Origin: Streptomyces sp. L-9-10
Lineage (GTDB): Bacteria > Actinomycetota > Actinomycetes > Streptomycetales > Streptomycetaceae
NCBI RefSeq assembly: GCF_004151105.1
Contig: NZ_PHRF01000064.1
Location: forward strand, 62,001-126,000
Length of the DNA stretch: 64,000 nucleotides
Reading direction: 5' to 3'
A program made the position numbers and the translations under genes. Positions 46,860 through 55,668 of the stretch are shown here, piece by piece. Below the pieces are notes generated by a model. That model worked only from the letters and a program-made list of their open reading frames with translations. It was not told where the DNA came from and did no database searches. Position 1 is the stretch's first letter. Each line of letters begins with the position of its first letter.

Positions 46860-49478
46860 ATGAGGCGACCGGACTCCGCGCGGGACGACCAGCCCGTCCG
46901 GTCGAACGATCCCCAGGAGACCGATCCCCGCGGCGAGCCGGTCTATCCGTTTGACGAGGCGGCCACGGCCAGGGTGGTCATCGACGCGCGGGGCACCGTA
47001 ACGGAGTGGAACGAGGGTGCCCGCAGGCTGCTCGGTCACCGGCCGTCGGAGATCATCGGACGGCCGGCCGCCGGGCTCCTCGCGGAGGGGGCGAGGGCGC
47101 GGTCCCGCACCGACGCGCTCGATCCGGTGGAGCTGGATCCGACGACGCTGGACCCGGCCGCCCTGCCGGACAGATGGAGCGGGACGGTGACGCTGCTGCA
47201 CCGGAACGGCGAGCGTCTGGACGTACGGCTGCTGGCACATCGCCGTACGACGGACGACGGCGCCACCGAGTGGTTTCTCGTCTCCCCGCTGACGGGGACG
47301 GTCCCGCGCTCCGAGGTCCCGCGCTCCGAGGTCCCGCGCTCCGAGGTCCCGCGCTCCGAAGAAGCGCACCCCGAAGAACCGCACTCCGAAGAACCGGACT
47401 TCGAGGATCCGTACCTGCTCGAACTGGTCTTCATGCAGTCGCCCTGTCCGACGGCCGTCTACGACACCCGGCTGCGGCTGCGGCACGTGAGCGAAGACAT
47501 GGAAAGGCTGCTGGGCCTCACCGAGGACGACGTACGCGGGCTGCGGCTGCCCGAGGCCATGCCCGCCCCGGAGATCGACAACACCGAGCGGCACATGCTG
47601 CGGGCGCTGGAGACGGGCGAACCACAGCGTCTCGAATTCTCGCTGCGCCTGCCGGGCCGCGACCAGGAGTTCGCCTGGTCGGTCTCCATCGCCCCGCTGC
47701 GGGACGGCGACGGCCGGACACGCGGTGTCGTCGTGGCGGTCCACGACATGACCAAGCAGAACCGGGCCCAGCAGCGGCTGCTTCTGGTGAACGAGGCCAG
47801 TACCCGCATCGGCAGCGCCCTCGACGTCGTGAGCACCGCGCAGGAACTGGCCGATGTCGCGGTCCCCGCGCTCGCCGACTTCGTCACGGTCGATCTGCTC
47901 CCCGAGGTCAGCAGAGGCGGCGGCGAGGCACCCGCGGGACCGCTGCCCGGCGGGGTCAGGCTGCGGCGCGTCGCCTGCCAGTCCATCTATGAGGGCGTTC
48001 CGGAAGCCGTGGTCGAGTTCGGGGACACCTCCTTCTACCCCGACAGCTCACCCGCCGCGGAGTCCCTGTTCACCCAGCGGGGCGTCATGAGGAAGGTGAC
48101 GGACGCCTCCATGGCCCGCTGGGACGCCGGTGACCCGCGGCGCGCCGCCAAGATGCGCGCGTTCGGGTTCCACTCACAGATGGCCGTCCCGCTGCGTGCT
48201 CGCGGCGCCATCCTCGGAGTGGCCACCTTCTCGCGCCACCGGAGCCCGGCCCCCTTCGAGCTGGACGATCTGCTGCTCGCCGAGGAGATCACGGCGCGGG
48301 CGGCCGTCTGCATCGACAACGCCCGCCGCTACACGCGCGAACGCGACACGGCGCTCGCCCTTCAGCGCAGCCTGCTGCCGCGCGCGCTGCCCGACCACGC
48401 GGCGGTCGAGTTCGCCTTCCGCTACCTCCCCGCGGACACGGGAGCCGGGGTCGGCGGCGACTGGTTCGATGTGATCCCGCTGTCCAGTTCGCGGGTGGCC
48501 CTGGTCGTGGGCGACGTGGTCGGCCACGGCGTCCAGGCGTCGGCCACGATGGGCCGGCTGCGTACGGCCGTACGCACCCTCGCCGATGTCGATCTGCCGC
48601 CCGACGAACTGCTCACCCACCTCGACGACCTCGTCAACCATCTGGCCGCGGAAGCGTCGAGCGGACAGAACCCGGGCGCCGCGGCCGACGCCGCCGGGGA
48701 CGTCGGCGCCACCTGCCTCTACGCGGTCTACGACCCGGTGTCCCGTCGCTGTTCCGTCGCGCGCGCCGGACACCCGCAGCCCGCGATGGTCACCCCGGAC
48801 GGCACTGTCGACTTCCTCGACCTGCCCGCAGGGCCCCCGCTCGGCCTGGGCAATCTGCCCTTCGAATCCGTCGAGGTGGAGCTGCGGGAGGGCAGCGTGC
48901 TCGCGCTGTTCACCAACGGCCTCGTCGAATCACGCGAGCGCGGCATCGACGAATCGTTCGCCGCGCTGCGCACCGCCCTCGCGCAGCCCGCCGCGCCGCT
49001 GGAGGACACCTGCGACAACGTACTGAAGACGCTGCTCCCCAGCCGCCCCGCCGACGACGTCGCCCTGCTCCTCGCCCGCACCCGCGCTCTCGACGCGAGC
49101 CAGGTCGCGACGTGGGAGCTGGACGGCGATCCCGCCGGGGTGGCCCAGGCGCGCAGGGACGTTGCGGGACAACTGGCCGCCTGGGGGCTGGAAGAGGCCG
49201 TCTTCACCACGGAACTGGTGGTCAGCGAACTGGTCACCAACGCCATCCGATACGCCGAGGGACCCATCCAACTGCGCCTCATCCATGACCGCAGCCTCAT
49301 CTGCGAGGTCTCGGACGGGAGCAACACCGCCCCGCATCTGCGCCGGGCCCGGGTGTTCGACGAGGGGGGCCGTGGCCTCCTGCTCGTCGCTCAGCTCACA
49401 CAGAGCTGGGGCACTCGCCAGGGCACGGGCGGCAAGACCATCTGGGCCGAGCAGGCTCTTCCCGTGACCGGGATCTGA
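46860..49478 (+). CDS. PAS-PAS-GAF-SpoIIE phosphatase-HATPase signalling protein
   Basis: An 872-residue cytosolic protein. It has PAS 1 (about 35-135, VVIDARGTVTEWNEGARRLL), a 15-bp-repeat-encoded acidic linker (about 148-182), PAS 2 (about 190-310), GAF (about 325-500), SpoIIE/PP2C phosphatase (about 515-730, with GAGVGGDWFDVIPL and VVGDVVGHGVQASATM) and an anti-sigma-factor-type HATPase (about 745-870, ELVVSELVTNAIRYAEG). Such proteins act in partner-switching control of sigma factors: the kinase half phosphorylates an anti-anti-sigma factor and the phosphatase half removes it. No target is adjacent. ATG 46860 is the assumed start. Confidence 0.9.
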   Translation: MRRPDSARDDQPVRSNDPQETDPRGEPVYPFDEAATARVVIDARGTVTEWNEGARRLLGHRPSEIIGRPAAGLLAEGARARSRTDALDPVELDPTTLDPAALPDRWSGTVTLLHRNGERLDVRLLAHRRTTDDGATEWFLVSPLTGTVPRSEVPRSEVPRSEVPRSEEAHPEEPHSEEPDFEDPYLLELVFMQSPCPTAVYDTRLRLRHVSEDMERLLGLTEDDVRGLRLPEAMPAPEIDNTERHMLRALETGEPQRLEFSLRLPGRDQEFAWSVSIAPLRDGDGRTRGVVVAVHDMTKQNRAQQRLLLVNEASTRIGSALDVVSTAQELADVAVPALADFVTVDLLPEVSRGGGEAPAGPLPGGVRLRRVACQSIYEGVPEAVVEFGDTSFYPDSSPAAESLFTQRGVMRKVTDASMARWDAGDPRRAAKMRAFGFHSQMAVPLRARGAILGVATFSRHRSPAPFELDDLLLAEEITARAAVCIDNARRYTRERDTALALQRSLLPRALPDHAAVEFAFRYLPADTGAGVGGDWFDVIPLSSSRVALVVGDVVGHGVQASATMGRLRTAVRTLADVDLPPDELLTHLDDLVNHLAAEASSGQNPGAAADAAGDVGATCLYAVYDPVSRRCSVARAGHPQPAMVTPDGTVDFLDLPAGPPLGLGNLPFESVEVELREGSVLALFTNGLVESRERGIDESFAALRTALAQPAAPLEDTCDNVLKTLLPSRPADDVALLLARTRALDASQVATWELDGDPAGVAQARRDVAGQLAAWGLEEAVFTTELVVSELVTNAIRYAEGPIQLRLIHDRSLICEVSDGSNTAPHLRRARVFDEGGRGLLLVAQLTQSWGTRQGTGGKTIWAEQALPVTGI
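47301..47405 (+). repeat. 15-bp tandem repeat encoding the SpoIIE-protein linker
   Basis: Seven in-frame units: four exact or nearly exact copies of GTCCCGCGCTCCGAG, then three diverged (GAAGCGCACCCCGAA, GAACCGCACTCCGAA, GAACCGGACTTCGAG). They encode VPRSE, then EPHSE-like pentads. Confidence 0.95.
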
Positions 49479-49550
49479 ACCCTGCTGACCGGCGGTGGCC
49501 GGCGGGGGCCGACGCGCCCTGAGCGAGGGGTGCTGGACGATGATGGGCGG

Positions 49551-50189
49551 GTGCGACTCGAAGCGATCACGTGGGAGCGGCTGACCGAGGCCGTCGCCGA
49601 CCGGGTGCTGGAGACCGGGGCGGCGGACGGCGGTCCCTGGCTCCGCGTCGCCATCGACGGAGCACCGGCCGCCGGGACCGGCGAGCGGGCCGCCGCGCTC
49701 GCGGAGGCGCTGCGGGTACGAGGCCGGTCGGTACTGGTCGTCGGGACCGCCGGGTTCCTGCGGCCGGCGTCGCTGCGGTACGAGTACGGGCGCGAGGACC
49801 CCGAGTCGTACTACAGCGGCTGGTTCGACACCGGGGCGCTGTGGCGGGAGGTCTTCGGGCCGCTGGAGCCCGGTGGTACCGGACGGGTGCTGCCCGACCT
49901 CTGGGACCCGGCCACCGACCGGGCGACCCGCAGCCCGCACAGCGAACTCCCGCCCGGTGGTGTGCTGGTGCTGCACGGACCGCTGCTGCTGGGGCACTGG
50001 TTCCCGTTCGACCTCACGGTGCATCTGAGGCTGTCACCGGCCGCGCTCAGGCGCCGTACCGACGAGAACGAACGCTGGACGCTCCCCGCTTTCGAGCGGT
50101 ACGAGCGGGAGGTGGACCCGGCCGAGGCGTCGGATGTGGTCGTTCGGACCGACGATCCGCGCCATCCGGCGTGGGGTGGCCTCGGATAG
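49551..50189 (+). CDS. Uridine-kinase-like P-loop family protein
   Basis: A 212-residue protein resembling actinobacterial uridine kinase-like proteins in overall layout: LRVAIDGAPAAGTGERAAALA in the P-loop position, RYEYGREDPESYYSGWFDTGAL, VLVLHGPLLLGHWFPFDLTVHL and a C-terminal LPAFERYE segment. The P-loop reads GAPAAGTGE, lacking the canonical GKS/T lysine, so kinase activity is doubtful. The start is uncertain (GTG 49551 or 49530), as no strong Shine-Dalgarno is visible. The stop lies in a 13-bp tandem repeat. Confidence 0.7.
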   Translation: MRLEAITWERLTEAVADRVLETGAADGGPWLRVAIDGAPAAGTGERAAALAEALRVRGRSVLVVGTAGFLRPASLRYEYGREDPESYYSGWFDTGALWREVFGPLEPGGTGRVLPDLWDPATDRATRSPHSELPPGGVLVLHGPLLLGHWFPFDLTVHLRLSPAALRRRTDENERWTLPAFERYEREVDPAEASDVVVRTDDPRHPAWGGLG

Positions 50190-50222
50190 TGGCCTCGGCC
50201 TCGGATAACGGCCTCGGACAGC
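50178..50222 (+). repeat. 13-bp tandem repeat across the stop of the kinase-like gene
   Basis: Units GGCCTCGGATAGT (50178-50190, with stop TAG), GGCCTCGGATAAC (50197-50209) and GGCCTCGGACAGC (50210-50222), with a 6-bp partial copy between the first two. Confidence 0.85.
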
Positions 50223-50320
50223 GGCCGACGGCTCGGCCGGCATGGGCTTCGGCGGACCCCCGGGCCCAGGCATGCAGAGAGCCCCTGAGGCAGGAGGGCA
50301 GGGCGTCGGCGGAGGCGCCC

Positions 50321-50370
50321 CGCGTCAGGGCCGGCCTCCCACCCCCGCGTCAGGGCCGGCCTCCCACCGT
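50321..50370 (-). repeat. 25-bp tandem duplication across the stop of the PfkB kinase gene
   Basis: 50346-50370 (last codons and stop) is repeated at 50321-50345 with only two differences at the end. The downstream copy keeps the stop triplet. Confidence 0.9.
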
Positions 50371-51249
50371 CGCCACCGCTCGCGCCCCCGCCCCGCAGCC
50401 CGCCGCCGCGGCCGCCACCGGGTCCGCCCCCGCGAGCCGGGCAGCGAGGAACGCGCCGGTGAAGGCGTCGCCCGCCCCCGTGGAGTCCACGGCGCGTGCC
50501 GGGATCGGCGGGACCCGGGCCGTGACGGCCCCCGCCTCCGCCACCAGCGCGCCGTCCCCGCCCAGGGTCACCACCGCCACCCCGGCCCGCCGGCTCAGCG
50601 CGGCGGCCGCGTCCGCCACGCTCGTCAGCCCGGTGAGGAGCCTGGCCTCGTCCGCGTTCGGGAGCAGCGTCTCCACACCCTCGGCCGATGCCAGAAACCG
50701 GTCCGCGCCCAGCTCCTTGATGAAGCCCGCCGAGGCGGGGTCCACACTCACCGGAACGCCCCGCTCCACGGCCGATTCCATGGCGGCCGAGGCCAGTTGA
50801 CGGCTCGTCTCGGCGAAGAAGAGATAGCCGGAGAGATGCAGCCTGCCGACCCCGTCCAGCAGGGACGGCGACCAGTCGGCGGGAGACAGCCGCAGCGCCG
50901 CGCCGCTGTCGGTGAGCAGTGTGCGTTCGGCGGACGCGTCGACCAGACAGATCACCGTCGCGGTCGGCACCCGGTCGTCGATGACGAGACGGGGACGTAC
51001 ACCCGCCCGCCGCAGCCGCTCCTCGTGCCACTCCCGCGCCTCCGCTCCCACCCGCGCCAGGAGCCGTACGTCCGCGCACCCGGAGCGCGCGGCCCAGCAG
51101 GCCGCGTTGGCCCCGGCGCCGCCCGGCAGCGTACGGATCTCGGCGGCCGTGTCCGTACCGTGCGCGAGCGGGGTGCGGTGGCGTGCCACCACATCGGTGA
51201 CCACGTCCCCGATCACCAGCAGCCCACCGCCCGGGGCACCGGCGCTCAT
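50350..51249 (-). CDS. PfkB-family kinase, probable pseudouridine kinase
   Basis: A 299-residue ribokinase-fold kinase with GDVVTDVVAR, LPGGAGANAACWAARSG (substrate motif) and ARAVDSTGAGDAFTGAFLAAR (ATP/anion-hole motif with catalytic aspartate). Its ATG overlaps the psuG stop (ATGA), so it probably phosphorylates pseudouridine for PsuG. Substrate is inferred from context only. The C-terminal half is short and alanine-rich. Confidence 0.88.
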   Translation of the reverse strand: MSAGAPGGGLLVIGDVVTDVVARHRTPLAHGTDTAAEIRTLPGGAGANAACWAARSGCADVRLLARVGAEAREWHEERLRRAGVRPRLVIDDRVPTATVICLVDASAERTLLTDSGAALRLSPADWSPSLLDGVGRLHLSGYLFFAETSRQLASAAMESAVERGVPVSVDPASAGFIKELGADRFLASAEGVETLLPNADEARLLTGLTSVADAAAALSRRAGVAVVTLGGDGALVAEAGAVTARVPPIPARAVDSTGAGDAFTGAFLAARLAGADPVAAAAAGCGAGARAVATVGGRP

Positions 51250-52184
51250 CCGCCCGCCGCGGTCCGTGCCGCCGTGGTCCGTGCCACCGCGATGCGCGAC
51301 GCGAGCCACACATTGCCGCGCACCGCCGCGAGATTGGCCTCCAGTGAGGCGCCGCCCGTGCGTCGCATCAGCTGGTCCAGCAGGAACGGAGTGACGGCCT
51401 GGCCGCCGATCCCGCGCTCATGACACTCCGTCAGGGCCTCCGCGAGCACCCGGTCGTGCAGCTTCGGATCCAGCTGCTCCGCCTCCGGTACGGGGTTGGC
51501 GACGATGAGCGCCGCCTCCGGCCCGCCGAGCGCGTCCTGAGCGTCCATCACCGCCGCGACCTCCTCGGGGGTACGGACCGTCCAGTCGACCGGTTCACCG
51601 GACGAGGCCAGATAGAAGCCGGGGAACCGGTCGGTCCCGTAGCCGAGGACGCCGACGCCCAGTGTCTCCAGCCGCTGGAGCGTCGCCGGTACGTCGAGGA
51701 TCGATTTGACGCCCGCGCACACCACGGTGATCCGGGTCCTGGCCAGCAGCCGCAGATCGGCCGACTCGTCCTGGGTGTCGGTCCAGCCGCGGTGGACCCC
51801 GCCGAGCCCGCCCGTCGCGAAGACCCGGATCCCGGCCCGCGCGGCCAGGAACGCCGTGGCGGACACGGTCGTCGCACCGCTCGCGCCCGCCGCGAGCGCG
51901 GGCGCCAGATCGCGATGGCCCAGCTTCCGTACGGAGTCGTCCTGGGCGACCCGTTCCAACTGGTCCTTGGACAGGCCCACCTGGGGCCGGCCGTCCAGCA
52001 CGGCGACCGTGGCGGGTACGGCGCCGCTGGACCGTACGAGCGCCTCCAGCTCCTCCGCGACCGCGAGATTGCGCGGGCGCGGCAGTCCGTGCGCGATGAT
52101 CGTCGATTCGAGGGCGACCACGGGACGGTGCGCGGCGAGCGCCTCCCGTACCTCCGGGGAGAGCTGCGAAGTGATGTCTGGCAT
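51246..52184 (-). CDS. psuG: Pseudouridine-5'-phosphate glycosidase
   Basis: A 312-residue enzyme cleaving pseudouridine 5'-phosphate into uracil and ribose 5-phosphate. It shows PVVALESTIIAHGLPRPRNL, ARAGIRVFATGGLGGVHRG, VCAGVKSILDVPATLQRLETLGV and IVANPVP, all strongly conserved. ATG 52184 was chosen because GGGGAC precedes it; ATG 52196 is possible. It is translationally coupled to the PfkB kinase downstream; the pair would salvage pseudouridine from RNA turnover. Confidence 0.93.
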   Translation of the reverse strand: MPDITSQLSPEVREALAAHRPVVALESTIIAHGLPRPRNLAVAEELEALVRSSGAVPATVAVLDGRPQVGLSKDQLERVAQDDSVRKLGHRDLAPALAAGASGATTVSATAFLAARAGIRVFATGGLGGVHRGWTDTQDESADLRLLARTRITVVCAGVKSILDVPATLQRLETLGVGVLGYGTDRFPGFYLASSGEPVDWTVRTPEEVAAVMDAQDALGGPEAALIVANPVPEAEQLDPKLHDRVLAEALTECHERGIGGQAVTPFLLDQLMRRTGGASLEANLAAVRGNVWLASRIAVARTTAARTAAGG

Positions 52185-52320
52185 GTCCCCATCCATGGCA
52201 CATCCCGCGCGGACGCAAACGTCGACGCGCGGGGGAACGCGCGCGGGAACCTCCGCGCCCTCCTCCGCGCGTCGACGGGCATCGTCCGCGCACCCGGCTC
52301 GATGCCCGGCCCCGGGCGCC

Positions 52321-52352
52321 GTGGAGGGCGCGGTGCCGACCGCGCCCTCCAC
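52321..52352 (-). terminator. fdhA terminator
   Basis: GTGGAGGGCGCGGT (52321-52334) pairs exactly with 52339-52352 around GCCG, 13 bp after the end of fdhA. Confidence 0.85.
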
Positions 52353-52365
52353 CGCCCGGGATCAC

Positions 52366-53595
52366 TCAGGCGGCCACCACCCCGTTCAGCGCGCCATGCG
52401 GATTGAGCACGTACTTCCGGCTCGCGCCGTGGTCGAACTCGTCGTAGCCGCGCGGGGCGTCCTCGAGCGAGATCACCGTGGCGTTGACGGCCTTCGCGAT
52501 GTGGACCTTGCCGTGCAGGATCGCCATCGCCAGGCCGCGGTGATACTTCATCACCGGGCACTGTCCGGTGCTGAACGTGTGGCTCTTCGCCCAGCCCAGG
52601 CCCAGCCTGACCTTCAGCGTGCCGCTCTTGGCGTCGTCGTCGATACCGCCCGGGTCGTCGGTGACGTACAGCCCCGGGATACCGAGCGCGCCGCCCGCCC
52701 TGACCACACCCATAAGGGAGTTGAGGACGGTCGCGGGAGCCTCCTTGGAGTCCTTGCCGTGCGCGCGTGCCTCGAAGCCGACCGCGTCGACCGCGCAGTC
52801 CACCTCGGGCTCGCCCAGGATCTGGGCTATCTGGTCCTCGACCGACCCCTTGGTGAGGTCGACGGTCTCACAGCCGAAACTGCGCGCCTGCGCGAGCCGT
52901 TCGGCGTTGAGGTCGCCGACGATGACGACCGCGGCGCCGAGCAACTGGGCCGAGGCCGCGGCGGCCAGACCGACAGGTCCCGCACCCGCGACATACACCG
53001 TGGAGCCGACGCCCGTGCCGGCCGTCACCGCGCCGTGGTAGCCGGTGGGGAAGATGTCCGACAGCATCGTCAGATCGAGCAGCTTCTCCAGCGCCGCGTC
53101 ACGGTCGGGGAAGCGCAGCAGGTTGAAGTCGGCGTACGGCACCATCACGTACTCCGCCTGTCCGCCGACCCAGCCGCCCATGTCGACGTAGCCGTACGCC
53201 GCGCCGGGACGGGCGGGATTGACGTTCAGACAGATACCGGTCTGGCGTTCCTTGCAGTTGCGGCAGCGGCCGCAGGCGATGTTGAACGGCACCGACACGA
53301 CGTCGCCGACGTTGATGAACTCGACATCGGGGCCGCGCTCGATGACCTCACCGGTGATCTCGTGGCCGAGTACCAAGCCTTCGGGTGCCGTGGTCCGGCC
53401 GCGCACCATGTGCTGGTCGCTGCCGCATATGTTGGTCGCGAGTACCTTGAGGATGACCCCGTGGCGGCATTTCCGGCCTACGTTCGCGGGAGCCACACCC
53501 GGCCCGTCCTGCAGTTCGAGCGTCGGGTAGTCGGTGGTCCTCACATCCACCTCACCCGGCTTGATGTATGCGACTGCCTTGTTTCCTCCGCTCAT
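52366..53595 (-). CDS. fdhA: Glutathione-independent formaldehyde dehydrogenase
   Basis: A 409-residue zinc- and NAD-dependent medium-chain dehydrogenase. Catalytic-zinc residues lie in TNICGSDQHMVRG and LGHEITGEV; the structural-zinc loop is ACGRCRNCKERQTGIC; the Rossmann motif is VYVAGAGPVGLAAAASAQLLG. The long insert (PATVLNSLMGVVRAGGALGIPG) matches the dismutating formaldehyde dehydrogenase of pseudomonads. It probably detoxifies formaldehyde to formate. ATG 53595. Its promoter lies about 200 bp upstream with a hairpin in the leader. Confidence 0.92.
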   Translation of the reverse strand: MSGGNKAVAYIKPGEVDVRTTDYPTLELQDGPGVAPANVGRKCRHGVILKVLATNICGSDQHMVRGRTTAPEGLVLGHEITGEVIERGPDVEFINVGDVVSVPFNIACGRCRNCKERQTGICLNVNPARPGAAYGYVDMGGWVGGQAEYVMVPYADFNLLRFPDRDAALEKLLDLTMLSDIFPTGYHGAVTAGTGVGSTVYVAGAGPVGLAAAASAQLLGAAVVIVGDLNAERLAQARSFGCETVDLTKGSVEDQIAQILGEPEVDCAVDAVGFEARAHGKDSKEAPATVLNSLMGVVRAGGALGIPGLYVTDDPGGIDDDAKSGTLKVRLGLGWAKSHTFSTGQCPVMKYHRGLAMAILHGKVHIAKAVNATVISLEDAPRGYDEFDHGASRKYVLNPHGALNGVVAA

Positions 53596-53689
53596 CCTGA
53601 CTCGCCGTCCCTTCGGCTCTCCTCGTCCAGCGGATGACTCGGCCTGTGTGCTGGAGACGGCCACCGTCCGGACAGTGCGGCCGAGGTGT

Positions 53690-53719
53690 GTGCCGGTACG
53701 GGACGTGCCGGTACGGAAC
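53690..53719 (-). repeat. 15-bp direct repeat in the fdhA leader
   Basis: GTGCCGGTACGGGAC (53690-53704) and GTGCCGGTACGGAAC (53705-53719), adjacent, one mismatch; a third copy decays afterwards (GTGTCCC). Confidence 0.8.
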
Positions 53720-53725
53720 GTGTCC

Positions 53726-53752
53726 CTCCCCGGGGCAGGACGCCCCGGGGAG
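53726..53752 (-). terminator. Hairpin in the fdhA leader
   Basis: CTCCCCGGGGC (53726-53736) pairs exactly with 53742-53752 around AGGAC. It lies between the mapped-by-eye fdhA promoter and the gene, so it could be an attenuator, or the terminator of the upstream ogt gene. Confidence 0.6.
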
Positions 53753-53799
53753 ACATCTGCGGCCCGCCGGGCTGTAAGCGCCGTGGTTCTCCACCGATA

Positions 53800-53828
53800 A
53801 GCCTAATCCCGGCACTGAAAGCGGACAA
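53800..53828 (-). promoter_or_regulatory. Probable fdhA promoter
   Basis: On the minus strand TTGTCC (53828-53823), 17-bp spacer, TAGGCT (53805-53800). The predicted start near 53793 gives a leader of about 200 nt. Confidence 0.7.
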
Positions 53829-53878
53829 GTGGCGGTAAAAGCGCATGATCCGGCTTATTTAGGGTACGAGGAGGCGGC

Positions 53879-54424
53879 TCAGAAGAGCGGTTCAGGGAGC
53901 ACCCCTTCCAGAGCCAGCAGCCGCCGCTTCGTCTCGAGGCCGCCCCCGAAGCCGCCGAGCCCGCCGTCGCTCTCCACCACGCGATGACACGGCACCACCA
54001 CCGGCAGCGGGTTGGAGCCCATCGCCGCGCCGACCGCCTGGGCGGCCGCCGGCTGGCCCACCCGCCTGGCCAGATCGCCGTAACCGACCACGGTGCCGTA
54101 CGGGACGCCCGTCGCCAGCTCGCGCAGCACCTGCCGGTTGAAGCCCGTGGAGAGCGACCAGTCGAGCGGCAGCCCGAACTCCCGCAGTTCGCCCGCGAAG
54201 TACGCGGACAGCCTGCGTATCGGCTCGGCCAGCAGCCCCGACGCCGACTCGGCGGGCTCGGTGCCCAGCCGGTCCCTCAGCTGTCCGAGCGCCTTCTCCC
54301 GCACCGGTCCGTCGACATGGAAGACGACGCTCACCAGCCCCTGGCCGGTCGCGGCCAGCAGCAGCGGCCCGATGCCGGTGGGCACGACCGTCCACTCCAC
54401 CGGCGACTGCCCGTAGTTGTCCAT
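53879..54424 (-). CDS. ogt: Methylated-DNA-protein cysteine methyltransferase
   Basis: A 181-residue Ogt-type repair protein that transfers alkyl groups from O6-alkylguanine to its own cysteine. The acceptor motif is VVPCHRVV (about residue 140), and GTVVGYGDLARRVGQPAAAQAVGAAMGSNPLP is the DNA-binding segment. ATG 54424 was chosen because it gives the standard N-terminal domain; TACCGT ends 7 nt upstream, suggesting a leaderless transcript. Confidence 0.94.
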   Translation of the reverse strand: MDNYGQSPVEWTVVPTGIGPLLLAATGQGLVSVVFHVDGPVREKALGQLRDRLGTEPAESASGLLAEPIRRLSAYFAGELREFGLPLDWSLSTGFNRQVLRELATGVPYGTVVGYGDLARRVGQPAAAQAVGAAMGSNPLPVVVPCHRVVESDGGLGGFGGGLETKRRLLALEGVLPEPLF

Positions 54425-54499
54425 GCCGACCACGGTACGGGCCACCACTGACAACGGCCCTGAGACCGCCCTCCGGCCCCGGACCGCCGGCTTCCGGCC

Positions 54500-55384
54500 T
54501 CAGCCCACCGCGTCCCGGACCAGGTCCGGCTTGTTGGTGATGATGCCGTCCACGCCGAGATCCCGGACGCGCACCGCGCCCGCCGTGTCATCGACCGTCC
54601 AGGTGCTCACCGTGAGCGGCTTGCCGTGCGGGCCCCTGAGCCGGTGCACCGCGGCCACGTAGTCGCCGGTGAGCGCCGCGTGCGCCGGGTTGATCTGGTC
54701 CGTGAACGCCGCGTACGCGGGCAGATCGGCCACCGCGGGCGCGCCGAGGAAGCCGGTCGTGAGGTCCGGACGCAGCTGGTGCACCGTACGGATGCTGTCC
54801 GCGCCGAAGCTCTGGATGACCAGTTTGTTCCGGACGTGCGAGCGGCTGAGCCAGCCCTCCCGGCCCAGCACCCGCAGGATGTCCTTCTCGACGCCGGGGT
54901 ACTGCTCGGGCGCCTTGATCTCCAGGAGCAGCTTCTGCCGGTTGGCCTCGACGGCCTCCAGATACTGCTTCAGCGTGGGAACGCGCTCGCCCGCCCACCG
55001 CTCGCCGAACCAGCTGCCCGCGTCCAGCCGGGCGATCTCCGCCGCCGTGAAGTCCTTGACCTTCCAGGGCGCCCGGTCGGGGAAGACCTCTTCCACATCG
55101 GTGGTCCGCTGGAGGTTGTCGTCGTGGATCACCACGAGCCGGCCGTCCTTGGTGCGCTGGACGTCGTTCTCCACCCAGTCGATGCCCAGGTCATCGGCCG
55201 CTTCGACGGCCGCGAGCGTGTTCTCCGGGGCGTAGGCGGAGGCGCCGCGGTGCGCGATGACGACGGGGCTCCCGCTCTTGGACCCGGCGGCCGGGCCCGC
55301 GCTCGCGGTGGCGGCGCCGGGCAGAACCAGTGCCGTGACTCCCAGCAGTGCGGCGGCCGTTGTCACTGAGGTGCGTGTGGACAC
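54500..55384 (-). CDS. Secreted glycerophosphodiester phosphodiesterase
   Basis: A 294-residue exported GDPD-family enzyme. Residues 1-32 are a signal peptide (STRTSVTTAAALLGVTALVL). The TIM-barrel catalytic part begins VIAHRGASAYAPENTLAAVE, continues DWVENDVQRTKDGRLVVIHDD and ends with TVSTWTVDDT and VDGIITNKPDLV. Histidine and glutamate ligands for metal are all present. It releases glycerol 3-phosphate from phospholipid head groups outside the cell. Start GTG 55384 has GAGGAG 5 bp upstream. Confidence 0.92.
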   Translation of the reverse strand: MSTRTSVTTAAALLGVTALVLPGAATASAGPAAGSKSGSPVVIAHRGASAYAPENTLAAVEAADDLGIDWVENDVQRTKDGRLVVIHDDNLQRTTDVEEVFPDRAPWKVKDFTAAEIARLDAGSWFGERWAGERVPTLKQYLEAVEANRQKLLLEIKAPEQYPGVEKDILRVLGREGWLSRSHVRNKLVIQSFGADSIRTVHQLRPDLTTGFLGAPAVADLPAYAAFTDQINPAHAALTGDYVAAVHRLRGPHGKPLTVSTWTVDDTAGAVRVRDLGVDGIITNKPDLVRDAVG

Positions 55385-55668
55385 GTGTACTCCTCGCGTC
55401 GTGCGATGACGGTCGGCCAGAGCGTGACAGCCCCCGGCCAACGGGGAACAGGCGAAGGTTGGCCACCACGTGAAGTCACGCGGCGGACCGGAACGATGGG
55501 GTGAGATCATGAAGCCACACCGGCGCGGGGCCGCCCCGTACCCTGGGGTCGCGCCGTTTCGTGTCGACAAAACGCCGACGGCCTGTTTGCTGACCGGGCC
55601 GGCCGTCCTACCCTCGCCCGAGCCGGCGCTTTCGCACAGGGAGCACGAGGGGTGAGGGGCATACCGCT

